Assembly (NCBI RefSeq): GCF_035599575.1
Contig: NZ_CP141179.1
Location: forward strand, 1,302,001-1,366,000
Length of the DNA: 64,000 bases
Source: Roseovarius sp. Pro17
Lineage (GTDB): Bacteria > Pseudomonadota > Alphaproteobacteria > Rhodobacterales > Rhodobacteraceae
Reading direction: 5' to 3'
Every line of letters begins with the position of its first letter. Position 1 is the first letter of the stretch. A program made the translations under genes and the position numbers. The notes beneath the pieces were generated by a model. That model saw only the letters and a list, made by a program, of their open reading frames with translations, searched no databases and was not told the origin of the DNA. Below, piece by piece: positions 39,409 through 48,908 of this stretch.

Positions 39409-40001
39409 ACAAAGCATTCGCTATCGACCTTTTTCGCCAAACGCTGAGCGCGCCGCGCGCAGCGGCGGACCGCATTATGGGCCTGGATTTGCCGCGTAGA
39501 TGGCTGTGGACGGCGCTGGCGCTTATGGGGGTGCTGAACGGCATCGTCTATTCGCTGTTTTTACAGGTTGGTGGCCCGCCTGACCCGGGGACTACGCCTT
39601 TGATCCCGCCCGCGCTGCAATCGCCTGCGCTGTTCACCATGTTTCTTCTGGGTGCGTTGGTCATCACGGTGATGACGCTGACCTGGGTGGGGAAGGCAAT
39701 GGGTGGCAAGGCCGAAGTGCCACAGATTTTGGCGCTGATCGCATGGCTCCAGGTGCTGCGCCTCGCTGTGCAGCTGGCGCTATTGGTATTAATGCTGGCG
39801 CTGCCGCTGGCCGGCCTTGTGCTGGTCGTCGTGGCATCAGTTTGGGGTTTGGTGATCCTCGTCGTCTTTATTGATCGGGCGCACGGATTCGAAAATATTT
39901 TTAAGGCAGTCGCCGTAATTATCCTCGCGTTTCTGGGGATGTTGATTGGGCTGTCTGCTTTCCTCGGCGTTCTGGCAACGCTGGTTATGGGAGGGGCGTG
40001 A
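39405..40001 (+). CDS. Yip1-like membrane protein 2 of the suf operon
   Basis: A 198-residue paralogue-like protein. The start FRQTLSAPRAAADRIMGLDL is the Yip1 N-terminal pattern, followed by about five membrane helices, including LWTALALMGVLNGIVYSLF, LFTMFLLGALVITVMTLTWV and VVASVWGLVILVVFI. The tandem suggests that the two proteins act together, perhaps in the membrane near the Suf machinery; this is inference from position. The TGA overlaps the sufS start. Confidence 0.75.
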   Translation: MNKAFAIDLFRQTLSAPRAAADRIMGLDLPRRWLWTALALMGVLNGIVYSLFLQVGGPPDPGTTPLIPPALQSPALFTMFLLGALVITVMTLTWVGKAMGGKAEVPQILALIAWLQVLRLAVQLALLVLMLALPLAGLVLVVVASVWGLVILVVFIDRAHGFENIFKAVAVIILAFLGMLIGLSAFLGVLATLVMGGA

Positions 40002-41221
40002 TGCTCGATATTCAAAAGCTACGCGGCGATTTTCCGATCCTTTCGCGCGAGGTAAACGGCAAGCCGCTGGTTTACCTCGACAATGGCGCCTCGGCGCAAA
40101 AGCCGCAGGTGGTTATCGACGCGATCAACACGGCTTACTCACATGAATATGCCAACGTTCATAGAGGCTTGCACTACCTCAGCAACGTCGCGACTGAGAA
40201 ATACGAGGGCGTGCGCGGCACCATCGCGCGCTTTCTCGGGGTTGCGGATGCCGATCAGATCGTGCTGAATTCGGGCACCACAGAGGGGATCAATATGGTC
40301 GCCTATGGTTGGGCGATGCCCCGGTTCCAGCCCGGTGACGAGGTGGTGCTGAGTGTCATGGAACATCACGCCAATATCGTGCCTTGGCATTTCCTGCGCG
40401 AACGGCAAGGCGCGGTTTTGAAATGGGTCGATACCGACGTGAACGGTGTGCTCGATGCGCAAAAGGTGATTGACGCCATCGGTCCACGTACCAAATTGGT
40501 GGCGATTTCACATCTTTCCAACGTGTTGGGCACCAAGGTTGATGTAAAGGCGATCTGCACTGCGGCGCGGGCAAAGGGCGTTCCTGTTTTGGTCGACGGC
40601 AGTCAGGCCGCAGTGCATATGCCCGTCGATGTCGATGACATCGGCTGCGATTTTTATGCCATCACCGGCCACAAGCTGTATGGCCCATCGGGGTCGGGCG
40701 CGATCTATGTGCGTCGCGAGCGGATGGAAGAGATGCGGCCCTTTATGGGCGGTGGTGATATGATCCGCGAGGTGACCAAGGACGCTGTGATCTACAACGA
40801 TCCGCCGATGAAATTCGAGGCCGGCACGCCCGGCATCGTGCAAACCATCGGGCTGGGCGTCGCGCTGGATTACATGATGGGGCTGGGTATGGCGAACATC
40901 GCTGCTCATGAGGATCGCTTGCGCGATTATGCGGCCCAAAAGCTGGACGGGCTGAACTGGCTTCAGGTGCAGGGCAACGCACCGGACAAAGCGGCGATTT
41001 TCAGCTTTACGATGGACGGGGCAGGGCATGCGCATGACATTTCCACAATCCTCGACAAAAAGGGCGTCGCCGTGCGCGCCGGGCAGCATTGCGCCGCGCC
41101 GTTGATGGAACATATGGGTGTCACCGCGACCTGTCGCGCGTCATTTGCCGTCTACAACACCGAGGCCGAAGTTGATGCGTTGGTCGATGCGCTGGAACTG
41201 TGCCACGATCTGTTCGCGTGA
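40001..41221 (+). CDS. sufS: cysteine desulfurase SufS
   Basis: A 406-residue group II cysteine desulfurase supplying sulfur to SufBCD. It begins MLDIQKLRGDFPILSREVNG. The PLP lysine is in ITGHKLYGPSGSG (residue 225) and the active cysteine is in TATCRASFAVYNT (residue 378). GGAGGGGCG precedes the ATG at 40001, making it better than the GTG at 39998. SufS normally needs a SufE or SufU partner, but none is in this cluster. It is the last gene of the operon before tRNA-Arg. Confidence 0.96.
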   Translation: MLDIQKLRGDFPILSREVNGKPLVYLDNGASAQKPQVVIDAINTAYSHEYANVHRGLHYLSNVATEKYEGVRGTIARFLGVADADQIVLNSGTTEGINMVAYGWAMPRFQPGDEVVLSVMEHHANIVPWHFLRERQGAVLKWVDTDVNGVLDAQKVIDAIGPRTKLVAISHLSNVLGTKVDVKAICTAARAKGVPVLVDGSQAAVHMPVDVDDIGCDFYAITGHKLYGPSGSGAIYVRRERMEEMRPFMGGGDMIREVTKDAVIYNDPPMKFEAGTPGIVQTIGLGVALDYMMGLGMANIAAHEDRLRDYAAQKLDGLNWLQVQGNAPDKAAIFSFTMDGAGHAHDISTILDKKGVAVRAGQHCAAPLMEHMGVTATCRASFAVYNTEAEVDALVDALELCHDLFA

Positions 41222-41278
41222 TCCGCGCCCGAATTATGCGTTGCGGGCGGGGCAGCGCACAGGTATATCGCGGCTCAG

Positions 41279-41355
41279 GCACCCATAGCTCAGCTGGATA
41301 GAGCGCTGCCCTCCGAAGGCAGAGGTCATAGGTTCGAATCCTATTGGGTGCACCA
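41279..41355 (+). tRNA. tRNA-Arg (CCG)
   Basis: A 77-base tRNA with encoded CCA at 41353-41355. The acceptor stem pairs GCACCCA with TGGGTGC. The D arm is AGCTCAGCTGGATAGAGC, and the anticodon arm CTGCC-CTCCGAA-GGCAG gives CCG (arginine, codon CGG). The T arm has GGTTCGAATCC. It lies 57 bases after sufS. Confidence 0.97.
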
Positions 41356-41373
41356 AATTTCTATTTATCTCAG

Positions 41374-42765
41374 CTACTTGACCTGCGTTAGCGCGTCCAG
41401 AATGCGCGCCCAACTGCGCGTGCCTTTGTGAAAGCTTTCCATGTCGTACTTTTCGTTTGGGGAATGGATCGCATCGTCGTCCTTGCCAAAGCCGATCAGC
41501 ATTGCGGTCATGCCCAGGATCTCGCCGAAATGGCCAGCTATGGGGATCGAGCCGCCGCAGCCGACATAGGCGGCCTCTTCGGGCCATTCGTCGGACAGCG
41601 CCTTGCGGGCCGCCTCAAAGGCCGGATCGCTGGTCTCCATCATACTTGCGCGGCTGGCGCCATGGGCGGTGAAATCGGCAGTGCAATCCTCGGGCAGCGC
41701 GGCGTTTACGTAGGCGCGAAACGCGTCTCGGATCGCTATGGGATCCTGCCCCTCGACCAGACGAAAGCTGATCTTGGCACTGGCCTGACTGGGCAGGACT
41801 GTCTTGAACCCGTCGCCGGTATAGCCGCCCCAGATGCCGTTAACCTCAGCGGTCGGGCGCGACCAGATCATCTCAAGCGGCATTCTGCCCTCTTCGCCTG
41901 CCGGTTTGCTGAGGCCCACATCCCCGAGAAAGCGGGCATGATCGAAACCCAAGCCCTCCCACTGCGCGCGCACGTCCGGCGAAAGGTCGGGGATATTGTC
42001 GTAAAAACCGGGCAGGGTGACGCGGCCAGTGTCGTCATGCAGCCCGGCCAGCACAGAGGCCAGCACGCGGATCGGATTGGCCGCGATGCCGCCAAAGAAC
42101 CCCGAATGCAGATCCTTATCCGGCCCGGTGATGGTCACCTCGTCGCTGACCATGCCGCGCAGCATTGTCACGATCGCAGGCGTTTTCGACTGGAACAGGC
42201 CGGTGTCACAGATCAGCGCGATGTCGGCACGCAGTTCGTCCGCGTTCTCCTGCATGAACGGCACGAGGGAGGGTGAGCCTGATTCCTCTTCGCCCTCGAA
42301 GAAAAATGTGATGCGGCAGGGCAGGGTGCCATTGACCTCGCGCCACGCGCGGCATGCCTCGACGAAGGTCATCAACTGACCCTTATCGTCGCTGGTGCCG
42401 CGCCCGCGGATGACCCCGCCCTTGGGGGTCTGCTCAACCGCTGGATCAAACGGATCGCGCGTCCAGAGAGGCAATGGATCGACGGGCTGGACGTCGTAAT
42501 GGCCATAAAATAGCAGATGCGGCGCCCCCTTGGGTGCGTCCTCACCCGCATGACCGACGACCATGGGATGCTTTGGCGTCACACGCTTTGCGGCCTTGAT
42601 GCCAATGCTTTGCAGGTCGTTCACCAGCCAGTCGGCGGCATCCTGACACGCGTCTGCATAGGCCGGATCGGTCGAGATTGACGGGATGCGCAGGAATTCC
42701 AGCAGGCGCTGCGTGGCGGAAGGAAGGTCAGCGTCTATGCGGGCGAGGACGGCATCAAGCGACAT
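41374..42765 (-). CDS. M20-family dipeptidase/metallopeptidase
   Basis: A 463-residue cytoplasmic zinc peptidase of the ArgE/DapE/CPG2/carnosinase family. Metal ligands are in [15 protein letters not shown] and [10 protein letters not shown], with the general base in [13 protein letters not shown]. The dimerisation lid carries [14 protein letters not shown], and the late histidine is in [13 protein letters not shown]. The length and motifs fit the dipeptidase branch, which cleaves dipeptides. AGGAG lies 11 bases before the ATG at 42765. The frame to 42906 is not needed. Confidence 0.93.
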   Translation of the reverse strand: MSLDAVLARIDADLPSATQRLLEFLRIPSISTDPAYADACQDAADWLVNDLQSIGIKAAKRVTPKHPMVVGHAGEDAPKGAPHLLFYGHYDVQPVDPLPLWTRDPFDPAVEQTPKGGVIRGRGTSDDKGQLMTFVEACRAWREVNGTLPCRITFFFEGEEESGSPSLVPFMQENADELRADIALICDTGLFQSKTPAIVTMLRGMVSDEVTITGPDKDLHSGFFGGIAANPIRVLASVLAGLHDDTGRVTLPGFYDNIPDLSPDVRAQWEGLGFDHARFLGDVGLSKPAGEEGRMPLEMIWSRPTAEVNGIWGGYTGDGFKTVLPSQASAKISFRLVEGQDPIAIRDAFRAYVNAALPEDCTADFTAHGASRASMMETSDPAFEAARKALSDEWPEEAAYVGCGGSIPIAGHFGEILGMTAMLIGFGKDDDAIHSPNEKYDMESFHKGTRSWARILDALTQVK

Positions 42766-42829
42766 CGGGAAAGGCTCCTGTTTAGGGAATCGCCCGGAGC
42801 GTAGCTGACATGCAGGCAGTGTCCAGCCT

Positions 42830-43162
42830 TCAGGCGGCAACCGCCGCCAGCCCTGCCACCACCATGAAGGCACCAAGATACTGGCGAGGCGACAGCCCCT
42901 CACCAATATAGTACGCCCAGGCGAGCACCAACATGGACTCGGCGGCGATTACCGCAACATAGACCAGCGAAAGATCGTATCTGCGCAGCATCACAACCTC
43001 GGCCCCGAAAGCCAGCACAAAACCAATCACGCCAAGGGTGAGCCCAAGTGCGATTTGCCCGTTCGAACTGCTTTTCATCCCCACGGTTGCAATGGCGTAC
43101 CCACCTGCCGAAGCCGCGACGAGAAGGGGGACAACCGAATGCAGTGAAAATGCGAACGACAC
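42830..43162 (-). CDS. small multidrug resistance-like/EamA-type membrane protein
   Basis: A 110-residue protein with four membrane helices, the size of SMR transporters. The last two helices, VYVAVIAAESMLVLAWAYYI and PRQYLGAFMVVAGLAAVAA, match the SMR/EamA pattern, with an acidic residue in VIAAESML and GEGLSPRQ before the last helix. The conserved membrane-embedded glutamate of EmrE in helix 1 is not evident, so drug export is doubtful. It may work as a dimer. Confidence 0.7.
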   Translation of the reverse strand: MSFAFSLHSVVPLLVAASAGGYAIATVGMKSSSNGQIALGLTLGVIGFVLAFGAEVVMLRRYDLSLVYVAVIAAESMLVLAWAYYIGEGLSPRQYLGAFMVVAGLAAVAA

Positions 43163-43378
43163 GATAAATATCCGATCAAAGGCGGAATTTTACAAAAGCT
43201 GGTTGGTATTAATTATAGATAAAATTGAAAATTATTGGGCCTGCATATATCAAAAAAAAAGCGCAAAAGCAAGATTCGTAGGTATCAGGTTACATACATG
43301 GCGCCTCTCCTGTGCATCACGCCTGATCTGGTACGTCGCGTTGTGCCGTCCGTCGCAGGATGCAGAAGCATCATTTCA

Positions 43379-43392
43379 TTGATATGGATCAA
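43379..43392. promoter_or_regulatory. FNR/FnrL-type box upstream of hemA
   Basis: TTGATATGGATCAA is a perfect TTGAT-N4-ATCAA palindrome centred about 145 bases upstream of the hemA start, in an otherwise gene-free, AT-rich 368-base region (43163-43530). Control of hemA by FnrL is established in Rhodobacter sphaeroides, so the placement is meaningful. The remaining sequence includes a run of nine A at about 43251-43259 and no further clear element. Confidence 0.8.
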
Positions 43393-43530
43393 CGTTCCCG
43401 GGCGCGGCACTTTGTACCCTGTTGCATGAAAATACCGGGGGCTATATCACCTCCATACCCTAGGATCGGCGCGTTTGCGTCGCCTTGCCCGGACACCCAA
43501 TGCCGGGCGCGACCAAGGAAAGGAAGCCGC

Positions 43531-44766
43531 TTGACTCAGCCCATCGATTATACGGCAAAGCTGGACGAAGCACTTGGCCATCTGCATGGCGAGGGTCGCT
43601 ATCGCACTTTCATCGACATCGAACGGCGCCAAGGCCATTTTCCGCACGCGACCTGGACACGCCCGGATGGCGGCGAGCAGTTGATCACCGTCTGGTGCGG
43701 CAACGATTATCTGGGCATGGGTCAGCATCCCGAAGTGCTGAGCGCGATGCACGAGGCGATCGACGCCACCGGTGCAGGCTCGGGCGGGACGCGCAACATT
43801 TCCGGCACGACAGTCTATCACAAGCGGCTTGAGGCTGAATTGGCCGATCTGCATGGCAAAGAGGCAGCGCTGCTCTTTACCTCGGCCTATATCGCCAACG
43901 ACGCCACGCTTTCGACCCTGCCCAAGCTGTTTCCCGGCCTCATAATTTACTCCGACGCGCTGAACCACGCCAGCATGATCGAGGGCGTGCGCCGCAACGG
44001 CGGTGCCAAGCGGATTTTTCGCCATAACGATGTGGAGCATCTGCGCGAATTGCTGGCCGCCGACGATCCAACGACGCCCAAGCTGATCGCGTTCGAATCC
44101 GTCTATTCGATGGACGGCGATTTCGGCCCCATCGAGGCGATCTGCGATTTGGCGGACGAATTTGGCGCGCTAACTTATATCGACGAGGTCCACGCGGTCG
44201 GCATGTATGGCCCGCGCGGCGGCGGCGTCAGCGAACGTGACCGCCTCGCCCACCGCATCGACATCATTAACGGCACATTGGCCAAGGCGTATGGCGTCAT
44301 GGGCGGCTACATCGCCGCCTCGGCGCGGATGTGCGACGCGGTGCGCAGCTATGCGCCCGGTTTTATCTTTACCACGTCTTTGGCGCCTGCCATCGCGGCA
44401 GGTGCGGCGGCGAGCGTCGCGTTTCTCAAGCGAGATCAGGCGCTGCGCGAGCGGCATCAAACTCAGGCCAAGATCCTGAAATTGCGCCTCAAGGGGCTGG
44501 GCCTGCCACTGATTGACCACGGCAGTCATATCGTGCCGGTCATCGTGGGCGATCCGAAACATACCAAGAAACTCAGTGACATGCTGCTGGAGAACTACGG
44601 CATTTATGTGCAGCCGATCAATTTTCCCACTGTGCCTCGCGGGACCGAGCGTCTGCGCTTTACCCCGTCACCGGTGCATGGATCCGGCGAGATTGATCGC
44701 CTCGTTTGCGCGATGGATGCATTATGGAGTCACTGTGCGCTGAATCGCGCCGAACTGAGTGCGTAG
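43531..44766 (+). CDS. hemA: 5-aminolevulinate synthase
   Basis: A 411-residue PLP enzyme that condenses glycine and succinyl-CoA into aminolevulinate, the first step of haem synthesis by the C4 (Shemin) pathway. Blocks include [65 protein letters not shown] and the PLP lysine in [15 protein letters not shown] (residue 252). No ATG or GTG lies near the homologous start; a TTG at 43531 has AAGGAAAGGAA upstream and gives the normal length. The other in-frame starts are far upstream, at or before the FNR box. Confidence 0.95.
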   Translation: MTQPIDYTAKLDEALGHLHGEGRYRTFIDIERRQGHFPHATWTRPDGGEQLITVWCGNDYLGMGQHPEVLSAMHEAIDATGAGSGGTRNISGTTVYHKRLEAELADLHGKEAALLFTSAYIANDATLSTLPKLFPGLIIYSDALNHASMIEGVRRNGGAKRIFRHNDVEHLRELLAADDPTTPKLIAFESVYSMDGDFGPIEAICDLADEFGALTYIDEVHAVGMYGPRGGGVSERDRLAHRIDIINGTLAKAYGVMGGYIAASARMCDAVRSYAPGFIFTTSLAPAIAAGAAASVAFLKRDQALRERHQTQAKILKLRLKGLGLPLIDHGSHIVPVIVGDPKHTKKLSDMLLENYGIYVQPINFPTVPRGTERLRFTPSPVHGSGEIDRLVCAMDALWSHCALNRAELSA

Positions 44767-44878
44767 AGCCATATTGGGTGCAAAAGCTCTTGTGATATGC
44801 TAAATTGCCTGAAAACAAAGAGCAGGGTCGAATCGGGACGTTCGAACCCAGACTTCTGAGCATTGAGGGGCAGTTTGC

Positions 44879-46156
44879 ATGATTTTGCGCCGGTTTATCC
44901 GAAAGAGCGTGGTCGACGAGGTTGAGCCGCGTGGTTTCGATTCTTTCGATTTGCGGCTAGGCGATCTCATGCGCGGTGAACGGGCCACAATGGGCAAGTC
45001 GCTGCTGGATGTCGAACGCGAACTGCGCATCAAGGCCAGCTACGTCGCCGCCATTGAAAACGCCAATCCCGATGCCTTCGACACACCCGGTTTCATCCCC
45101 GGTTATGTGCGCTCTTATGCGCGCTATCTGAACATGGATCCTGACCGGGCCTTCGCCACATTCTGCACCGAAAGCGGATTTTCGATCGCCCACGGTATGT
45201 CCGCCGCTGCGTCCTCTGTGCGGCGCAGCGACTCGCCCATGTCACGCACGACCGGGCGTGGCGATGCGCGCCTGACCGCGCCCAGCATGCCCTTTGTTCC
45301 CGCAAGTGAAAGCCTCCTGTCCCGGATCGAGCCGGGCGCAATCGGGTCGGTCGCCGTGCTGGTCGCGCTAATCACCGCTATCGGCTATGGCGGCTGGAGC
45401 GTGCTGAACGAAGTGCAGCGCGTACAGGTATCGCCGGTCGAGAACACACCCGACTTGCTGGCCGACCTCGACCCGCTGGCAGGTGTGAAGACTCGCGCGC
45501 CGAAGGAAGCCGAAGATGCAGAGCAGGGCGACGAGGTTGCAAAAACTGCCGGAATGATTGCGCCCGAGGGCGAAACGCTTGACCGGCTCTACCGCCCCGA
45601 GGCGCTGGACGTGCCTGTCCTAATTGCCCGCGATGGTCCGATCTCGACACTTGATCCGATGCGGGGCGGCACGCTGCCCGGCGTTTTGATCGCCTCGTCC
45701 GAGCCATCAGGCATGCAGCCCCAGACTGAGACGCAGCCCACTGCCCTAAACGCCGTCATCGCGTCGATCGTCGGCCCGCAAGTTGTCGCCGAGTCGCCGA
45801 GTGGTGTGCAGATGGTCGCAGTACGCCCTGCTTGGGTGCGCGTGCGTTCGGCGGACGGAACGGTGATCTTTGAGGGGATTATGAACGGTGGCGACACCTA
45901 TGACGTCCCCCTGACCGAAGTGGCGCCGACCCTGCGTGTTGGCGAATCCGGCGCGATCTATTTCAAGGTTGCAGGTCAGCATTACGGTCCGGTCGGTCCA
46001 CGCGGTTCGGTCACGTCCAGCATGGCGTTGGCGCCGACGGACCTGACCGACGCGCTTGAGGTGGCCGATCTGAGCAGCGATTCCGACCTCGAGCGTTATG
46101 TTGCCGAGCTAAGTACCGCGCCCGAGCCTCAACCGGGCACTCAACCGGTCGAGTGA
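44879..46156 (+). CDS. RodZ-like HTH membrane protein with DUF4115 domain
   Basis: A 425-residue protein. The N-terminal HTH_25 domain (about 25-95) reads LGDLMRGERATMGKSLLDVE, then LRIKASYVAAIENANPDAF and GYVRSYARYLNMDPDR. One transmembrane helix lies near 160-180 (GAIGSVAVLVALITAIGYGG). After a long acidic, proline-rich periplasmic linker comes the DUF4115 beta domain (about 315-385) with RPAWVRVRSADGTVIFEGIM. RodZ links MreB to the cell-wall machinery. It precedes ispG, the same pairing as in many proteobacteria. Confidence 0.88.
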   Translation: MILRRFIRKSVVDEVEPRGFDSFDLRLGDLMRGERATMGKSLLDVERELRIKASYVAAIENANPDAFDTPGFIPGYVRSYARYLNMDPDRAFATFCTESGFSIAHGMSAAASSVRRSDSPMSRTTGRGDARLTAPSMPFVPASESLLSRIEPGAIGSVAVLVALITAIGYGGWSVLNEVQRVQVSPVENTPDLLADLDPLAGVKTRAPKEAEDAEQGDEVAKTAGMIAPEGETLDRLYRPEALDVPVLIARDGPISTLDPMRGGTLPGVLIASSEPSGMQPQTETQPTALNAVIASIVGPQVVAESPSGVQMVAVRPAWVRVRSADGTVIFEGIMNGGDTYDVPLTEVAPTLRVGESGAIYFKVAGQHYGPVGPRGSVTSSMALAPTDLTDALEVADLSSDSDLERYVAELSTAPEPQPGTQPVE

Positions 46157-46261
46157 CGCGGCATACGCACGCTTGGTGATTGAAGCCGCACCCCGATCAT
46201 CCTATCTGGTGACAGGAATATGCAACCGGCGGGTCATCCTGTCGGAGGAAGGACCGCTTTC

Positions 46262-47389
46262 ATGTCGCTAAACTCCATCCGTCCGTGGCGCAATATCGAG
46301 CGCCGCCAGAGCCGCCAGATCCATGTGGGCAGCGTGCCTGTGGGCGGCGGCGCACCGATTACCGTCCAGACCATGACGAACACTATCACCAGCGATGTTG
46401 CCGCGACTGTGGCGCAAGTTCAGGCTGCTGCAGATGCGGGCGCAGATATCGTGCGCATTTCCGTTCCGGACGAGGCGTCGGCCAAGGCGCTGAAGGACAT
46501 CACGCGGGAAAGCCCGGTGCCCATCGTCGCCGACATCCATTTTCACTACAAACGCGGCATCGAGGCCGCCGAGGCCGGTGCGGCCTGCCTTCGCATCAAT
46601 CCCGGCAATATCGGCAGCCCCGAGCGTGTGCGCGATGTGATTGCCGCAGCGCGCGATCATGGCTGTTCGATTCGCATCGGCGTCAACGCGGGCAGTCTGG
46701 AACGTCACCTGCTGGAAAAATACGGCGAGCCGTGCCCCGACGCGATGGTCGAGAGCGGGCTGGAGCATATCCGCATCCTTCAGGACAACGATTTTCACGA
46801 ATTCAAGATTAGCGTAAAGGCGTCGGACGTCTTTATGGCCGCAGCCGCCTATCAGCAATTGGCCGAAGCCACCGATGCGCCCATCCACCTTGGCATCACC
46901 GAGGCGGGTGGGCTGATCAGCGGCACGGTCAAGTCTGCTATCGGCATGGGCAATCTGCTATGGGCCGGGATCGGTGACACCATCCGCGTCAGCCTGAGCG
47001 CCGATCCGGTCGAAGAGGTCAAGATGGGCTTTGAGATCCTCAAATCTCTTGGCCTGCGCCACCGTGGCGTCAATATTATCAGCTGCCCCAGCTGCGCGCG
47101 GCAAGGCTTTGACGTGATCAAGACGGTCGAGATTTTGGAACGTCGGCTGGAGCATATCAGGACGCCCATGAGCCTTAGTATCATCGGCTGCGTGGTGAAT
47201 GGGCCGGGCGAGGCATTGATGACCGATGTCGGATTTACCGGCGGCGGCGCAGGGTCCGGCATGGTTTACCTCGCGGGCAAGCAGAGCCATAAGCTGAGCA
47301 ACGATCAGATGATCGACCATATCGTCGAACAAGTCGAAGAGCGCGCCGCACAGATCGACGCTGAAACTGCGCAAGAAGCAGCTGAGTAG
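46262..47389 (+). CDS. ispG: 4-hydroxy-3-methylbut-2-enyl diphosphate synthase
   Basis: A 375-residue 4Fe-4S enzyme for the penultimate step of the MEP isoprenoid pathway. [29 protein letters not shown] and [12 protein letters not shown] lie in the TIM barrel. The cluster cysteines are in [14 protein letters not shown] and [12 protein letters not shown], followed by a glutamate. The GGAGGAAGG site before the ATG at 46262 supports that start; one at 46220 is also open. Being an Fe-S enzyme, it depends on the Suf system encoded in this window. Confidence 0.97.
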   Translation: MSLNSIRPWRNIERRQSRQIHVGSVPVGGGAPITVQTMTNTITSDVAATVAQVQAAADAGADIVRISVPDEASAKALKDITRESPVPIVADIHFHYKRGIEAAEAGAACLRINPGNIGSPERVRDVIAAARDHGCSIRIGVNAGSLERHLLEKYGEPCPDAMVESGLEHIRILQDNDFHEFKISVKASDVFMAAAAYQQLAEATDAPIHLGITEAGGLISGTVKSAIGMGNLLWAGIGDTIRVSLSADPVEEVKMGFEILKSLGLRHRGVNIISCPSCARQGFDVIKTVEILERRLEHIRTPMSLSIIGCVVNGPGEALMTDVGFTGGGAGSGMVYLAGKQSHKLSNDQMIDHIVEQVEERAAQIDAETAQEAAE

Positions 47390-47441
47390 CGCCGCCCGTC
47401 TGTCGGGCGGCGCCAATCACTCAAAGCTCTTTGCCTTAATA

Positions 47442-47496
47442 CTGAATCAGAGATTTGGGTAAAACGCGCGCAACATTCAGATGTTTCAGGCGTTTT
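47442..47496. repeat. dispersed repeat family A, copy 2
   Basis: CTGAATCAGAGATTTGGG (47442-47459) leads into AAAACGC (47461-47467), which pairs with GCGTTTT (47490-47496). The first 18 bases match copy 1 at 14047 in 15 positions. It lies between the convergent ispG and dsbA-like genes, the same setting as copy 1. Confidence 0.65.
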
Positions 47497-47534
47497 GCAG
47501 TCTATCAGCTGCCTCGGTTTGAATGCACAGTGCT

Positions 47535-48365
47535 TTAGCCGCGAATATCCTCGACGATATCCTGCATCCCTTCCAGAGGGACATAGCCGCGCAGGACCTG
47601 ATCCTGCATGATGAACGACGGCGTGCCCGAGATTTGCAGCGCCTGACCCAGCGCGCGGTTATCTGCGATCACCTTGGACACCTCGTCGCTGTCCATGTGG
47701 TCCACGATCGCGGCCGCATCCAGGTCCAACGTTTCGGCTAGGCGGGTCAGCGCGGGCACGGCCATGTCGCCCTTGTAGGTCATCATCGCGTTGTGCAGCG
47801 CCTTGTAGGCGTCGTCGCCCAATTTCTGCTGGGTTGCGATGGCAAACTGAGCCGCGATTGTCGACTGCTCGCCCAGAATCGGGAATTCCTTGATGATGAT
47901 GCGAATGTTGCCATCGCTGGCGATCAGTTCCTCGACTTCGGGAAATGCCCGGCGGCAATAGCCACAGCGGTAATCCATGAACTCGACGATGGTGACGTCG
48001 CCATCCAGGTTGCCGCCGGCCCAGGAATGGCCGTCGTCAAAGATCGCGTCCGCGTGCTGTTCGATCAGATCACCGTCATTCGCGCTTTGCAGCTCCTGCT
48101 GGCGCTGCTCCATGATGGCCGCGGCCTCGAAGATCACCTCAGGATTTGTCAGCAGATAGTTGCGCACGCGCGCGCCGAACGCCTCGTCGTCCAGTTGGCC
48201 GATCTCGGGGGCGTCCGCCTGCGAGGTTTCGGCGTCAAGCGACTGGCTGGTCTCGGCGGCGGGTTGCGCGGGTGGCGGGGCTTCGTCGTCCGGTGCTATG
48301 ACCCAAGTCAACGCTGCGCCGGCGACGATCACGCCGACCCCGGTCAGAATGGCGGTGCGGTTCAT
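47535..48365 (-). CDS. DsbA-family thiol:disulfide interchange protein
   Basis: A 276-residue periplasmic protein. The N-terminal signal/anchor MNRTAILTGVGVIVAGAALT is followed by an acidic, Pro/Ala-rich linker, a helical segment, and a thioredoxin fold with the redox motif YRCGYCRRAFPE. The cis-proline loop is SGTPSFIMQ. It resembles the ScsC/Com1/BdbD-type DsbA proteins. Two close starts exist, at 48371 and 48365; GGAG spaced nine bases favours 48365. Confidence 0.88.
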   Translation of the reverse strand: MNRTAILTGVGVIVAGAALTWVIAPDDEAPPPAQPAAETSQSLDAETSQADAPEIGQLDDEAFGARVRNYLLTNPEVIFEAAAIMEQRQQELQSANDGDLIEQHADAIFDDGHSWAGGNLDGDVTIVEFMDYRCGYCRRAFPEVEELIASDGNIRIIIKEFPILGEQSTIAAQFAIATQQKLGDDAYKALHNAMMTYKGDMAVPALTRLAETLDLDAAAIVDHMDSDEVSKVIADNRALGQALQISGTPSFIMQDQVLRGYVPLEGMQDIVEDIRG

Positions 48366-48441
48366 CGGCATGTTCTCCGTTTTAAAAATTGTGTCGCGGC
48401 CCGGGGCAACGCCGGGCGGCCTTGGCGGCAGAAAGCACATC

Positions 48442-48618
48442 TTACGCGCGTTGCCAACCACCCGACCCGTTGGGCAAGAGGTCCGCAGCACGCATGCCAT
48501 GGAATTCGGCGTGCTCCAGCCGATGGATCATGGCATAACGCACAGCTGTGACCAGCGAAGCCATGCTGTTCTGCCCTGATTTGGCACAGGCGATCGCCAG
48601 ATCACGCACGACGCGCAT
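48442..48618 (-). CDS. possible small protein, 58 residues
   Basis: A short frame from ATG at 48618 to TAA at 48442. It begins MRVVRDLAIACAKSGQNSMA and continues with a helix-rich AVRYAMIHRLEHAEFHGMRA. A CTGGGGGC site lies about four bases from the ATG. The composition looks like a real helical protein, but I know no family. It lies between amiC (divergent) and the dsbA-like gene (same strand). A second open frame that overlaps its start encodes a membrane-helix-like stretch but has no usual start codon, so it is not listed. Confidence 0.45.
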   Translation of the reverse strand: MRVVRDLAIACAKSGQNSMASLVTAVRYAMIHRLEHAEFHGMRAADLLPNGSGGWQRA

Positions 48619-48908
48619 GTTGCCCCCAGCGCGATGCCTCGGCGAGTTGCGCGATGCTGGCCGCGATCAGCGTGAGCGCGAAAATCAGGCAGACCGGGAT
48701 TTTGCGGTGCAGAGCGCATTGACGAGCCTCGTGTTTCGGGATGAAAAGGGGCAGGACTGGCGGGCAGTCTAGGAACAATGCCGCGCGCGACTCAAGCCCT
48801 TGCAGCGCCGCTCCGCCTATTGTGATGGGCTGGGCGCGGCGTTGCACGGCTGCTAAGGTTGCGGGTGAAGATGTCGGAAAACCGGCGCAGGAATTGGATC
48901 GAACGATC

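Noticed and set aside
44772..44782. TATTGGGTGCA after hemA repeats the 3' end of tRNA-Arg (41342-41352), as an attachment-site duplicate would.
   Set aside because: Only 11 bases match, and the DNA between carries an M20 peptidase, an SMR-like gene and hemA, which are ordinary chromosomal genes with no integrase.
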